Below, in pieces: positions 1 through 8,520 of a stretch of DNA of 14,238 bases. Source of the DNA: Candidatus Stercoripulliclostridium merdigallinarum (GTDB lineage Bacteria > Bacillota > Clostridia > Christensenellales > DTU072); NCBI GenBank assembly GCA_018714575.1, contig DVNF01000152.1:1-14238 (forward strand), written 5' to 3'. The translations under genes and the position numbers were made by a program. The notes beneath the pieces are model-generated. The model saw only the letters and a program-made list of their open reading frames with translations. It ran no database searches and had not been told where the DNA came from. The first letter of the stretch is position 1; every line of letters starts with the position of its first letter.

Positions 1-3000
1 CCGTAGACCAAGAACCTTGCCGCGCTTTCCGTTTCGGGGTCTTCGGGAACAACAAACAAGTTTCTCAGCTCCGCCAAAGCGTTTCTGGCGTCCGACGCAT
101 AGTTGCTGACTGCCCCTAGGCTGGCCGCCGAATCGATGTTCACGTCGGCAAACGCCGCCAGGAATGTCGTCAGCTTTTCTGAGGCAGTATTCATCAGGTT
201 GACGTATACGTTCTCTTCGCCGTCCATGATCACGCCGTATGCAAAAGTACGCAAAACGGGCATCTGTTGATTGGTTGGGATCGGTAAGCTTAAATCGCTT
301 TGATCGAACGTTATACCTGCGCCGTCGTATTGCTTTTCGGGAGCGGTATCCAACAAGAAGTAGTTAAACGTTTGCCTGGTGATCGAGTATTGATAAGGCT
401 GTATCAACGAAACCGCATAGTTGGTTTCGTCAGTGGATACAGAAACCGAATACGTGCCTACGGAAGAATTGGAACGGTAGTCGCGTTCGTTCCTGGTATA
501 GCTGAAGTAGACCATATTCTTCGTAAATCCTGCCAAATTACCGGATTCGGGATCGTTGGCGGAGAATACTACGTCGAATTGGTTGCTTTCTATACTCCTG
601 GGCGGAGCCGCTCCGTCATAGTCTTTGGATAACGCGTTTTCATATATCCTCAGCTGTATCGTGCGCGGTAAAAGAATAAATTTGTATTCTTCAGCCAGCT
701 TCAATTCGTGGTTGTTGCCGGGATCCACCGCACCGGTAACGACTATATCGTAAACCAGCGGCACATTCGAGGTATCGTATACTACGTCTTTCAACGAAGG
801 TATAACCGTTCCCTCACGGCTGAATCCCAACTGAACGGCACTGACTCCGGTATCTGACAATGCGAAATCTCCCGATTCGACTAATTCGCCGTTCAAGGTC
901 CCTTCCAAGAATCTTTGCTCTTCGCCCGAGTATTGACGGATTACCGTATAAGGATCGTCGGCGGTCGCCGAGGAGCAATCGATATAAATATAGATTTCCT
1001 TTTTCTTTAGCGTAAACGTCAAAGTTTCTGCGGAAATCAAAGTGTAGTTCGCGTTATTGAACGCCGTAGCCGTCAACGAATAAGTACCCGCATTTGTTAC
1101 CGAAGAAACGCTGATAGTAACAGCCACCATGTCGTACATGGTTTCGTTATTGTCGTCGGTAACGGGGTTGCCGTAAATGTCGTATTGCGGCTGCAAGCCG
1201 TCGCCGCTGCCGTCGGGATCCTCCGGGATACGCGCCGCCAGCCTGTACGCCGTACCGTTATATACCAGGTCTGCGCCCTTAAGCGGGATATCTTCGTTGT
1301 CGGGACCGATATAGAAATAATCGTCCGCCGTTATGGTTATCCGCAAGGGAGTTATGACGTAACTTACGCTCTCCGCCAAAGCGAAGTTGAAGTTATGGTT
1401 GTTTGAATTGACCGTAACGGGATAAGCTCCGACGTTATCCGAAGCTCCGGTAAAGCCGATCGACAAGCCGTCGCGAGCTTCCGCCGCCAAAGTCTGATCG
1501 TTATATTCCTCTCCTCTGTCGTACAGCAAAACGTTTGCCGCGTCTATGGACGGCATACGTCCGTTATAGCGTTTGGTCAAGTGTTCTTCGGGTATGACTA
1601 CCGAAAGGTTCTTTGCCGTGACGCTAAGGTTTGCATTATTGGCGGTAACGCTGTAATTGTTATTGGACCAACCTGTCAACGTGATCGCGTAGTTTCCGAC
1701 CGTCAATGCGGTGATATTACCTATGTTTACTCCGAAATACAGTTCTATTTCGTCGCCCGGCATTAATCCCGCGTCTTCCGTCGCCTCATTCAACGTATAA
1801 GTAATGTCCAACGAAGCTATGTCGTCCACGGTCAAGTCGCCGTATTCGGCTATCATGCCGTCTACCGCTACGGTAATCGCCCTTTGTTCTATCACCATTA
1901 CGCCGGGTGTAAATATGACGTTATAATTGTCCGCTCTGTCGGGAACTTCGATAAATACGCCTGAAATTCCGTATTCGCCTACTCCGTTCATCCACGGAGT
2001 TTCAACCGTCTCGCCGCCTATACCGTAAACGATCGTCAGCACGCCCAGTATATCCTCTACCGTTTGACCGTTAGCAATATCGCTTGCGGCAAAGACGTTT
2101 TCCGTATTTTGCAAAGCGGAATCGGCAAAATATTCGGCAAAATCCGACGAAACGGTAAAGTCGGATCCGTAAGTCGCCGAATAGCTCTTCATTCTGATAT
2201 AAACATTTCGCCGATTTATCGTTACGAACGGGCGGTTTTTGTCATCGTCGTCGTAAAATTGCACGTTATAATTCGAATTGGATAACGTACCGACGGTAAT
2301 TGCATAGGTGCCTGCGTCATAGCCTTGTTCTCTGCCCAAAGCTCCGCGCAAGGCGTCGCCCTCCAGCAAGCCTCTGGCTGTGGTACCGTCGGCTTGTTCC
2401 GCCGTATACGCCAACGCGGGTACCGATTCGCCGTAAGTGACGCTGACGGAAGGAGCCGTAACTTTTACGGGTCGTCTGGAAATTACGTACGGAACGGAAT
2501 TTACGACTATGTTGTAGTTTACGGAGCTGTCGGTTGCGTTGCCGCGTATATTTATCATATACGTTCCCGCCGCAGTTCTGTCGGACATATCGGAAACGTT
2601 ACCGCCCAAAGTATAAACTATATCGAAAATTGCCAGACCGTCGGAATAATCCTCGGGATAGACCAACATATAGTTTCCTACCAAACCTGTCGCGAAGATA
2701 TCTGCGTATTCTTCGTCCGCGGCAAGCCCGGATATCTTGACGTATAATTTGTCGGTGGCTTCGCCGTAAACTTTGGTCAGCTCATCCACCGCCGCATAAG
2801 CGGAATCGGTAAAGGTTATCGTCAGATCGCGCTTCGCAACGGTAAATTTGACCTCCGAAGTTACCGTTACGGGATTATGCAGGCTGTCACCGGCATATTC
2901 CACTACTATATCGTAAACGCCCACTTTGTCGGGGAATTGACCTAAAGACACGTTATAGCGAGTGCCGTCCTCTGCCAAATAATACAACACATATTCGTGG

Positions 3001-6000
3001 TCGGCTATTTCGCCCTTGCCGTCCCACAGCGCAAACGTCAGGTCTTCCAGGTTATACGAAGAATAACCTATGACGTTGGCGGCGATCTGTTTGGGGAGAG
3101 CCGTCGGTTCCGCGTCCAAGTAGTCCTTGTAAACGCGATCGTAATCGTTACTCGGCAGGAAAGTTACCGTGGGATAGCGCCTGTCGCGCATATAAACGGT
3201 ATAAGTGTCGGTTGCGGTAATATTGCTGACCGTGTCCGTATAGTAAATTACGATATTTTGTTGCTTGGTCTTGCCGCCCGCAGCAATTTCGGAATTATCG
3301 AACTGACTGATATCGATATAGAAATTGGCGTTAAAGCCGGGATTACTGCCGTCATACAACGGAATATCCTCCGGGAAAGTTACACTCTCCTGCCTGCCGT
3401 TGTTGTACAGAGCAAGAATATATCCGCCCTCGCCGGGAGTAAACGGTTCGTGTTCTACGAATTCGGTCTTTACGTCTTTGAATTGTATAGCGATAAGCTT
3501 CCTTTGTTCTACCGTGAACGGAACGGAAACTGTGCGAGTCACGCTGTTGTGAGTATAAGATACCGTCACGCTGTAAGCGTCGCCCGGGTTGGTATCTTCC
3601 GCCAGAATACCGTTCAGTTCGTCCGCGTCGAAATATTCTTTACGCATCGGCACTTGGTAGGATCCGCCCGCAAAATTCAACGTCAGCACCAATCCGGAAA
3701 CGTCTACGTCGCCGCCTTGGATAACGGTTATTCTGTCCGTATTCAATGTTATGGATTCCAATGCGGTTTCTACCGAAACTTTGACGTTTACGGTAAACAC
3801 GCAACCCAAATAACTCAACCTTACTCCCTGCGCCGCCAAGGAATTTCTGTTAAACGAATCGGGATCGAAAGTGACGGATTCGTAAATATCCTGTAACTCC
3901 ACGGCGACTGAATCGTTTACCGAACCGTCTGCCGAAGAATAATTCAACACTATTACTCGGCTTAGTACCAACTGTTGAGGAACCAAAGCCACATAATCCG
4001 CGGTCGCAACGTACAGTTCGTTCAACGCAAACGAGCTGCCGCCGGCTATTACCGCATACATATTGTCCGTACCCTCCCACGAAATGGAGGTCGGTAAAGC
4101 TTCTTTCAAATATATTGTGACCGTCGTACCCAAAGTAACTCCGTTGGCGTTATACGTAACGGAAACTTCCTGGGACATCGGAGCAATATCGGAATAATCG
4201 GGAATGTTCCAGTCGTAATTGGTAACGGTGATGTTGCCGGAGCTGTATTGAACGATCTCGAAGGTGTTATTGTCGTATTCTACTCTGACGACAATGTCTT
4301 CCAGGTATTCCCTTAAGGATTCGACCGTCGCCAAATAGTAGTAAAATTCCGTCCTCGGGAAAGTCGCCGTAATGGAAACGGGTATCCTTTCGGTTACGGA
4401 AATATTCATCGTATAGTTCAGCAAAACGCCTTCGTCGGCGTAAGTAACCGTAATAGGATTGATCCCGGTTAACAAACCTGCGGCGGAAGGAACGGTCACC
4501 CTGCCGTCTGCAAAAGGCACATAACGAACTATTTCCGCGCCGTTAGCCGTCCCCGTATACCTGACTCCCAAATAATAAGAGGTCGGAACATTGGTCCCTA
4601 TCGGCACACGGATTTCGGTGGCGGTAGCGGTGGTATCCACAGCATTGTTGCCTGCGGCGTCGGCAAAAACTCCGATAATTTCATCGGGCACGGAATCAAC
4701 CGTTACCGTTATGCCGTTGCCGTCGGGATAACTGACGACGGTATTATTGGTAATGTCCCCGGAATTCAAGGTAACGGTATATTCGCCCTCGTCGGGGAAC
4801 ATGAATTCGCCGCCCACCAACTGAACGGAACCTGTCGCGACGAAGGAGAACGCCGCATAAAATTCGACGTCCGCGCCTAAGGTCAATTCAAAGACGACGG
4901 GTTCCACGGAGTCTGCATACAAAACTTCGACTCTCAAACCCGCGTCGGCAAAATTTTCTTCGGGAGCCAAAACGGATTTGAAGCCGGCGCCTTTTTCGAT
5001 AGTTATCGAGGAAACCGATCGCGCTATATAAGCCGCCACGTTTTCTATGACCAGCTCTTTTCTGACTCCGTCATATACGTCGTAATAAATAAACGTAGCC
5101 AAAGCGTTACCTGTGGTGCCCGACGTATTTGCTTCGAAACCGAAACCGGTTTCGTCGCCCGTCAGTTCAGACAGGTTCCTGGTCAACGTCAAACCGGAAT
5201 CGTATACCAACTCCAGCGAAAGTCCTTCGGTGAATCTGACGAATTCCGCAGCTCCGTCGATATATTCGAAATAAATCAACGCTTCGTCAGCGGCATATCC
5301 CGTAAATCTGTAGGAAACGACGGACGGCAACACGACCGTAAAGCCGTATTCGCATTCGAATTCGACGGTTTCCGAGGTGTCCGGATCGGTATAGGTATAA
5401 GTTACCAACCAAAGCCTTTCGCCCGCAACGTTATAAACGAAACTGCCGTTTACCAAACCGCTGCCTTCGGCGGTGCCCGACCCTGTAAAGTCGTAAACTT
5501 CGACGTTTGCCGCCGCCAAGCTGCCCGTTTCGATTTCGCCGTTATCGTAAACCAATTCGTACCTGAACGCAGCCAATTCGTAAACGTTACCCAAATAAAC
5601 AACGGGGTTTGCGTTGGCTTCGGAAACGTCCGACGTCGGAACGCGGACGTAAGACAACGACTTTGCCTGTACCGTGACGGTAATTAATCCGGGAGTAGCC
5701 AAAACGACGTCGCCGTATTTAAAACGTATCACCAATTCCTGTTCGCCCACCGTTTCGGGGTCGTAACCTAAAATCTCGATATAGTCTGAAAAGTTTTCGT
5801 CGTTTGCCCTTAAAACTATACTTTCGTCGTTAGTGTATGTAACGGCAAACATCATATCGCCCAAATTCAGCGCGGTGCCTTCCAGCTGGACGGGTATATC
5901 GGCGGCGTCGAAAGAATATTCACTGACGTCGCGAGTGCCTACCGTGACCTCATAGCTTAACGGCAAATTATAATAAGACAGTTCCACCGGAACGGCAAGC

Positions 6001-6770
6001 CCCGCAACCGACGAATCGAATGAAATTATTTCCAATCCTTCCAACACGGTGCTGCCCGTCATCATCGGCAGAGTTTCCGTATAACCGTTGTTGTATGTAA
6101 CAAAGATTTCGCCGCCCGAAAGAGAGACGTCTTCGTCGCCCAAGTAATAAAGGTTCCTTGTCGGCAACGTGCGAATACTTACGGAAGAGATCCTGCGTTC
6201 GGATACCGTGACGTTAAACAAAGCGTTGATGACTTCGCCGTCCGCGAAAACGTATCTGACGTTGATTTCCTGTTGCCCTACTCTGCCGGCGTCATATCCG
6301 GAGCACATAGATGCCGTCAAAGGTACGCGTTGGACGGATCCGTCCGCAAAAGTAATGACCAAAAAGCTGTCGTTCAAATTCAGAGGTTGACCTTGGATCA
6401 AGTCGTAATTTTCCACCGGCATTTCCAAAGCGCTGCTTTGGGTAGCATAGCGGTTGACGTTGACTCTGACGGAAACAGAGCTGTTGCCGTAATAGATTTT
6501 AATGTACTGAGGTCCGAGAACAGAGGAGTTAAAGGAAGATATCATTGTATCGTCAACGGGCACGATACGATCGGTGCCGTTGGTATAGACGACTCTGATC
6601 GAAGCGCCCGAATAATCCAATTCCTCACCGACGTAGTAGTTGGTCTTCGGCGAAGAATAGATTTCCAAATGGTCGATATTGTATTCCTCTTCGCAAGCGG
6701 ACAAACACAAGACGGCAATTACCGCCACAGCCACAATCGCAATTATAGTTAAAAACGTTCTCTTCCTCAT
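1..6770 (-). CDS. Giant Ig-like/MBG-repeat lipoprotein, 3' end outside window
   Basis: The frame opens at an ATG (6770-6768) and stays open to position 1, giving at least 2,256 residues. Residues 1-26 form a lipoprotein signal: MRKR, a hydrophobic stretch, then the lipobox L23-S24-A25-C26, so the mature protein should be lipid-anchored outside the membrane at its N-terminus. Residues about 34-380 hold about four Big_3-like Ig repeats, with a recurring pattern of a Y/F-x-N/D-G strand followed by GYD, G-x-Q and a closing V-T-V strand. Residues about 380-1310 are further beta-rich Ig-like repeats I cannot assign. From about 1315 on there are nine repeats of about 100 residues resembling MBG and YDG domains. 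No catalytic motif or enzyme domain is seen. A weak Shine-Dalgarno AGAGGT precedes the ATG. A surface or adhesin role is inferred from architecture; no ligand can be named. Confidence 0.93.
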   Translation of the reverse strand, partial: MRKRTFLTIIAIVAVAVIAVLCLSACEEEYNIDHLEIYSSPKTNYYVGEELDYSGASIRVVYTNGTDRIVPVDDTMISSFNSSVLGPQYIKIYYGNSSVSVRVNVNRYATQSSALEMPVENYDLIQGQPLNLNDSFLVITFADGSVQRVPLTASMCSGYDAGRVGQQEINVRYVFADGEVINALFNVTVSERRISSVSIRTLPTRNLYYLGDEDVSLSGGEIFVTYNNGYTETLPMMTGSTVLEGLEIISFDSSVAGLAVPVELSYYNLPLSYEVTVGTRDVSEYSFDAADIPVQLEGTALNLGDMMFAVTYTNDESIVLRANDENFSDYIEILGYDPETVGEQELVIRFKYGDVVLATPGLITVTVQAKSLSYVRVPTSDVSEANANPVVYLGNVYELAAFRYELVYDNGEIETGSLAAANVEVYDFTGSGTAEGSGLVNGSFVYNVAGERLWLVTYTYTDPDTSETVEFECEYGFTVVLPSVVSYRFTGYAADEALIYFEYIDGAAEFVRFTEGLSLELVYDSGLTLTRNLSELTGDETGFGFEANTSGTTGNALATFIYYDVYDGVRKELVIENVAAYIARSVSSITIEKGAGFKSVLAPEENFADAGLRVEVLYADSVEPVVFELTLGADVEFYAAFSFVATGSVQLVGGEFMFPDEGEYTVTLNSGDITNNTVVSYPDGNGITVTVDSVPDEIIGVFADAAGNNAVDTTATATEIRVPIGTNVPTSYYLGVRYTGTANGAEIVRYVPFADGRVTVPSAAGLLTGINPITVTYADEGVLLNYTMNISVTERIPVSITATFPRTEFYYYLATVESLREYLEDIVVRVEYDNNTFEIVQYSSGNITVTNYDWNIPDYSDIAPMSQEVSVTYNANGVTLGTTVTIYLKEALPTSISWEGTDNMYAVIAGGSSFALNELYVATADYVALVPQQLVLSRVIVLNYSSADGSVNDSVAVELQDIYESVTFDPDSFNRNSLAAQGVRLSYLGCVFTVNVKVSVETALESITLNTDRITVIQGGDVDVSGLVLTLNFAGGSYQVPMRKEYFDADELNGILAEDTNPGDAYSVTVSYTHNSVTRTVSVPFTVEQRKLIAIQFKDVKTEFVEHEPFTPGEGGYILALYNNGRQESVTFPEDIPLYDGSNPGFNANFYIDISQFDNSEIAAGGKTKQQNIVIYYTDTVSNITATDTYTVYMRDRRYPTVTFLPSNDYDRVYKDYLDAEPTALPKQIAANVIGYSSYNLEDLTFALWDGKGEIADHEYVLYYLAEDGTRYNVSLGQFPDKVGVYDIVVEYAGDSLHNPVTVTSEVKFTVAKRDLTITFTDSAYAAVDELTKVYGEATDKLYVKISGLAADEEYADIFATGLVGNYMLVYPEDYSDGLAIFDIVYTLGGNVSDMSDRTAAGTYMINIRGNATDSSVNYNIVVNSVPYVISRRPVKVTAPSVSVTYGESVPALAYTAEQADGTTARGLLEGDALRGALGREQGYDAGTYAITVGTLSNSNYNVQFYDDDDKNRPFVTINRRNVYIRMKSYSATYGSDFTVSSDFAEYFADSALQNTENVFAASDIANGQTVEDILGVLTIVYGIGGETVETPWMNGVGEYGISGVFIEVPDRADNYNVIFTPGVMVIEQRAITVAVDGMIAEYGDLTVDDIASLDITYTLNEATEDAGLMPGDEIELYFGVNIGNITALTVGNYAITLTGWSNNNYSVTANNANLSVTAKNLSVVIPEEHLTKRYNGRMPSIDAANVLLYDRGEEYNDQTLAAEARDGLSIGFTGASDNVGAYPVTVNSNNHNFNFALAESVSYVITPLRITITADDYFYIGPDNEDIPLKGADLVYNGTAYRLAARIPEDPDGSGDGLQPQYDIYGNPVTDDNNETMYDMVAVTISVSSVTNAGTYSLTATAFNNANYTLISAETLTFTLKKKEIYIYIDCSSATADDPYTVIRQYSGEEQRFLEGTLNGELVESGDFALSDTGVSAVQLGFSREGTVIPSLKDVVYDTSNVPLVYDIVVTGAVDPGNNHELKLAEEYKFILLPRTIQLRIYENALSKDYDGAAPPRSIESNQFDVVFSANDPESGNLAGFTKNMVYFSYTRNERDYRSNSSVGTYSVSVSTDETNYAVSLIQPYQYSITRQTFNYFLLDTAPEKQYDGAGITFDQSDLSLPIPTNQQMPVLRTFAYGVIMDGEENVYVNLMNTASEKLTTFLAAFADVNIDSAASLGAVSNYASDARNALAELRNLFVVPEDPETESAARFLVY
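100..2831 (-). repeat. Tandem MBG/YDG-like protein repeats in the giant lipoprotein
   Basis: This part of the lipoprotein encodes nine diverged repeats. Each is marked by a tyrosine followed by a small turn: Y1335-GE, Y1446-GE, Y1534-GS, Y1643-GD, Y1735-NG, Y1837-NG, Y1947-SG, Y2051-DG, Y2148-DG. Spacing is 88-111 residues, averaging about 102. Most repeats also carry a G-T/A/N-Y-x-I/V-T/S segment and an N-Y-x-V strand, and several start after an R-x-I/V linker. These are hallmarks of MBG_2 and YDG families. The repeats are protein-level only; I see no near-identical DNA copies, so they are old duplications. Outer limits are approximate. Confidence 0.75.
5640..6672 (-). repeat. Big_3-like Ig repeats, N-terminal part of the giant lipoprotein
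   Basis: Right after the lipidated cysteine, residues about 34-380 form roughly four units of 80-95 residues. Each has a hydrophobic start, an acidic-aromatic strand such as Y-x-V-G-E-E-L-D, a second strand with Y/F-x-N/D-G/D, and then a G-x-Q or equivalent followed by a final strand ending V-x-V or V-T-V. This matches the general look of bacterial Ig-like group 3 domains, common in surface proteins of Clostridia. Unit boundaries are my estimate. Confidence 0.6.
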
Positions 6771-6826
6771 ATATACCTCTGAGTATATCTAACGGAAAAG
6801 CATTCGGACATACTTTCCCATATCCC

Positions 6827-6855
6827 ATTTTATCATACGCGCGTATTATATACAA
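6827..6855 (-). promoter_or_regulatory. Promoter of the giant lipoprotein gene
   Basis: On the minus strand, TTGTAT (6855-6850) lies 17 nt upstream of TAAAAT (6832-6827). The -10 box matches 5 of 6 consensus bases and is preceded by TG one base away (TGATAAAAT), an extended -10 pattern. The -35 box is weak (3 of 6), which fits an extended -10 promoter. Transcription would start near 6820 and leave a leader of about 50 nt. A 12-bp palindrome fills most of the spacer. The first TATAAT upstream (about 6852-6847) has no good -35 partner. Confidence 0.6.
6835..6846. promoter_or_regulatory. Perfect 12-bp palindrome ATACGCGCGTAT in promoter spacer
   Basis: ATACGCGCGTAT equals its own reverse complement and lies between the -35 and -10 boxes of the lipoprotein promoter, a typical place for a repressor operator or for a MerR-type activator. 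Its core TACGCGCGTA occurs once more in the window, at 11533-11542 upstream of the first aldolase gene. The CGCG core stands out in a strongly AT-rich gap. That it binds a regulator is inference; no regulator gene is in view. Confidence 0.4.
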
Positions 6856-7091
6856 GATATAATATTACATTTACTTTATTTTTATAATTCTAAAATTTAA
6901 ATGGAAACTAATAAAACTTGCCTGATTTTACCCTTCTCCCATGCTGTTTTTACTGTTTTGAAAGGTTGCTCCGACGCCTCGTCACAGTCGAAAAAACCGT
7001 GGTCGTTTTAATGATGTTTTCTGTCATATTTTCAGTCGAATTTTTATATTTATTTGCAAAATAAGTCGCTAAAAATGGACGATACAAGCAT

Positions 7092-7119
7092 AAAAATCCG
7101 ACGCCGAAAGGCGCCGGAT
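7092..7119 (-). terminator. Intrinsic terminator after the RAYT-like gene
   Basis: In the direction of transcription, ATCCGGCGCC (7119-7110), loop TTTC, then GGCGTCGGAT (7105-7096) form a 10-bp stem with a single G-U pair, followed by a run of five T (7096-7092). It starts 37 nt after the TAA of the RAYT-like gene and probably ends the transcript of the whole upstream cluster. A stem of this type could also be mistaken for a REP-like palindrome, but only one copy is present here. Confidence 0.88.
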
Positions 7120-7155
7120 CGTAATTATAAATAATCCGAAAATTAACGGGTTACA

Positions 7156-8517
7156 TTACATAAAGTAAGCCGCCACCTGTTTGACTCTGTCGGGGTCCTC
7201 CAGGCTGTTCCGAATACCGAACGCGTTGATTACCGAAATTACCGGAGTCTTTGTAGCTGCGGCATAATCTTTTATCACGCGGACCAGGAAATCGTCGTTG
7301 TAATATTCTACTTTACCGCCTATCACAGCCGCATAAGCAAAGCCCATCATTTGGAAGATCTGATCGATAGAATAGCCCAAGCGTTCGAACATGAGTATGG
7401 CTACGTCTATGGCTACGGTACGCTTTTGCAAGAGTTCTATGCGCAGTATTCTCCACGCGTAATCGAACGTATGCCTGTCTCCGATTATCATTTCGGCTAT
7501 AGTAGCTATCAACAGCTCGTATTGAAGGTTCCAACCCGCGCCCAGCTTCTTGATAACTTTTTTGTACGGAGCGCGCGTGCGCTCGACGATCTCGGCAATG
7601 ATCTTCGGCATCAGGTCGTGCGGAATCGCCCTTTTCGTAAAGCATCCGAAATCTATCAGCACTTCCTCGATAACTCTGTTCAATCCCGCTCTGTAACCGA
7701 ACAGTCTGGTCGAAAGATCGATCGCGTGCAATCTGCCGTATTCTTCGGAACCGGCTTCTTTCATCTCCTTTTGCCCTTCGGCGCCGAAGCGGTTTTGGAA
7801 AGCCGTCCTGGAAGTAATACCGTTTTCACCTTCGCCCAACGAACAGAACGGATACGTTCCGTGAATTCCGCGAACCATCGGCTGTCTTTGCACCAACATT
7901 ATTTTGTCGGCGATGTCGTTACAGGAGCCCAGCTTCTTTATGGTAGGTCTACCCATAAACGGCGAGCCGGTATGGTCGAACTTCTTGTTGTAATAATCGA
8001 CGTAACTCCTTATCACCAACGAAAGAAAACGTTGCGCGCTGACGCGGGTTTGGTCGAAGGAGGCTATGACGCAATAGGCAGAGTTATTTAATATCGAATA
8101 GCTTTGTATCTCCACGGGGAACAACGGCAAAGCTCTTCTGAAACATTCGATCATGTATTTCTTTGCCTGATTGGTCGGGAATACAGGTTCGTAAGGACGT
8201 CCCGCCAAGCCGATCAGATAAAAATCGGGAATATCCGTATTGTAAGCGCCTGTACCGATTTCCTCGTATCCGCCGAACACGGGCTTTATGACCGTCAAAC
8301 CGTTTTTCTGTTTGCCGTTTTCAAAGATGCCGTTAGCCATCGACATATCTTGATACGGGTCGTATATCACCGAACCGGCAGGCGGTGCGCCGTGCCTGAA
8401 AACGTGTCTGTTCAGGCGCACTCTGCCACGGAAATATTCTTTGTTCAACCTTCTCCGCTCCCTGACATATCTCCTTCTTTGTCTTTGAAGCTTTCGTTCC
8501 TCTCTGCTGATAGCCAT
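7156..8517 (-). CDS. RAYT/Y1 transposase-like protein, active-site residues missing
   Basis: This is a 453-residue protein. Residues 5-45 are very rich in Arg/Lys and probably bind nucleic acid. Residues about 98-245 follow the Y1/REP-associated tyrosine transposase layout: a first strand (FYLIGLAGR, 99-107), the strand that normally carries the HUH motif (SYSILNNSAYCVI, 139-151), a helix ending Y-Y-N-K-K-F (175-180), G-S-P-F-M-G-R (184-190), then Q-P-M-V-R-G-I (212-218). In active members the HUH strand reads N-H-x-H; here it is N145-S-A-Y148. The catalytic Tyr position (usually in Y-I-H-x-N-P) appears to be L208. Catalysis is therefore unlikely. Residues 246-453 match nothing I recognise. 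The gene lies 81 nt after the symporter gene and ends at a terminator. The start is the ATG after GGAGGAG. It may be a domesticated nucleic-acid-binding protein. Confidence 0.8.
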   Translation of the reverse strand: MAISREERKLQRQRRRYVRERRRLNKEYFRGRVRLNRHVFRHGAPPAGSVIYDPYQDMSMANGIFENGKQKNGLTVIKPVFGGYEEIGTGAYNTDIPDFYLIGLAGRPYEPVFPTNQAKKYMIECFRRALPLFPVEIQSYSILNNSAYCVIASFDQTRVSAQRFLSLVIRSYVDYYNKKFDHTGSPFMGRPTIKKLGSCNDIADKIMLVQRQPMVRGIHGTYPFCSLGEGENGITSRTAFQNRFGAEGQKEMKEAGSEEYGRLHAIDLSTRLFGYRAGLNRVIEEVLIDFGCFTKRAIPHDLMPKIIAEIVERTRAPYKKVIKKLGAGWNLQYELLIATIAEMIIGDRHTFDYAWRILRIELLQKRTVAIDVAILMFERLGYSIDQIFQMMGFAYAAVIGGKVEYYNDDFLVRVIKDYAAATKTPVISVINAFGIRNSLEDPDRVKQVAAYFM

Positions 8518-8520
8518 ACT

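Larger units (their letters stand above)
6771..7155. other. AT-rich intergenic region of 385 nt
   Basis: This gap separates the RAYT-like gene from the giant lipoprotein gene. Its upstream end holds the intrinsic terminator (7119-7092) and its downstream end the lipoprotein promoter and leader (6855-6771). Between about 6860 and 7090 I see AT-rich DNA with no tRNA, no recognised riboswitch or ncRNA, no repeats, and no open frame with a ribosome binding site. A 36-codon frame on the plus strand (6901-7011) lacks a Shine-Dalgarno sequence and was not called. Confidence 0.7.

Noticed and set aside
2997..3896. Plus-strand open frame of 299 codons, and several shorter ones, across 300-6752
   Set aside because: All are antisense to the continuous lipoprotein frame, which has a signal peptide and regular repeats. 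The plus-strand translations show no family features.
6625..6855. Minus-strand 76-codon frame overlapping the lipoprotein start
   Set aside because: It covers the promoter and start of the lipoprotein in another frame, and its later part is Cys/Gly/Arg-rich shadow sequence with no features of its own.
6901..7011. 36-codon plus-strand frame in the long intergenic gap
   Set aside because: No Shine-Dalgarno sequence precedes the ATG, the composition is ordinary, and it has no recognisable peptide features. Too weak to call a gene.
7096..7119. REP-type palindrome belonging to the RAYT-like gene
   Set aside because: The stem is followed by a T-run at the right distance from the stop codon and fits a terminator fully. 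Only one copy exists in the window and no GTAG-like guide sequence was seen.
7351..8091. Plus-strand open frame of 246 codons opposite the RAYT-like gene
   Set aside because: The minus-strand product aligns to the Y1 transposase layout and has a proper ribosome binding site and terminator; the plus frame has none of these.
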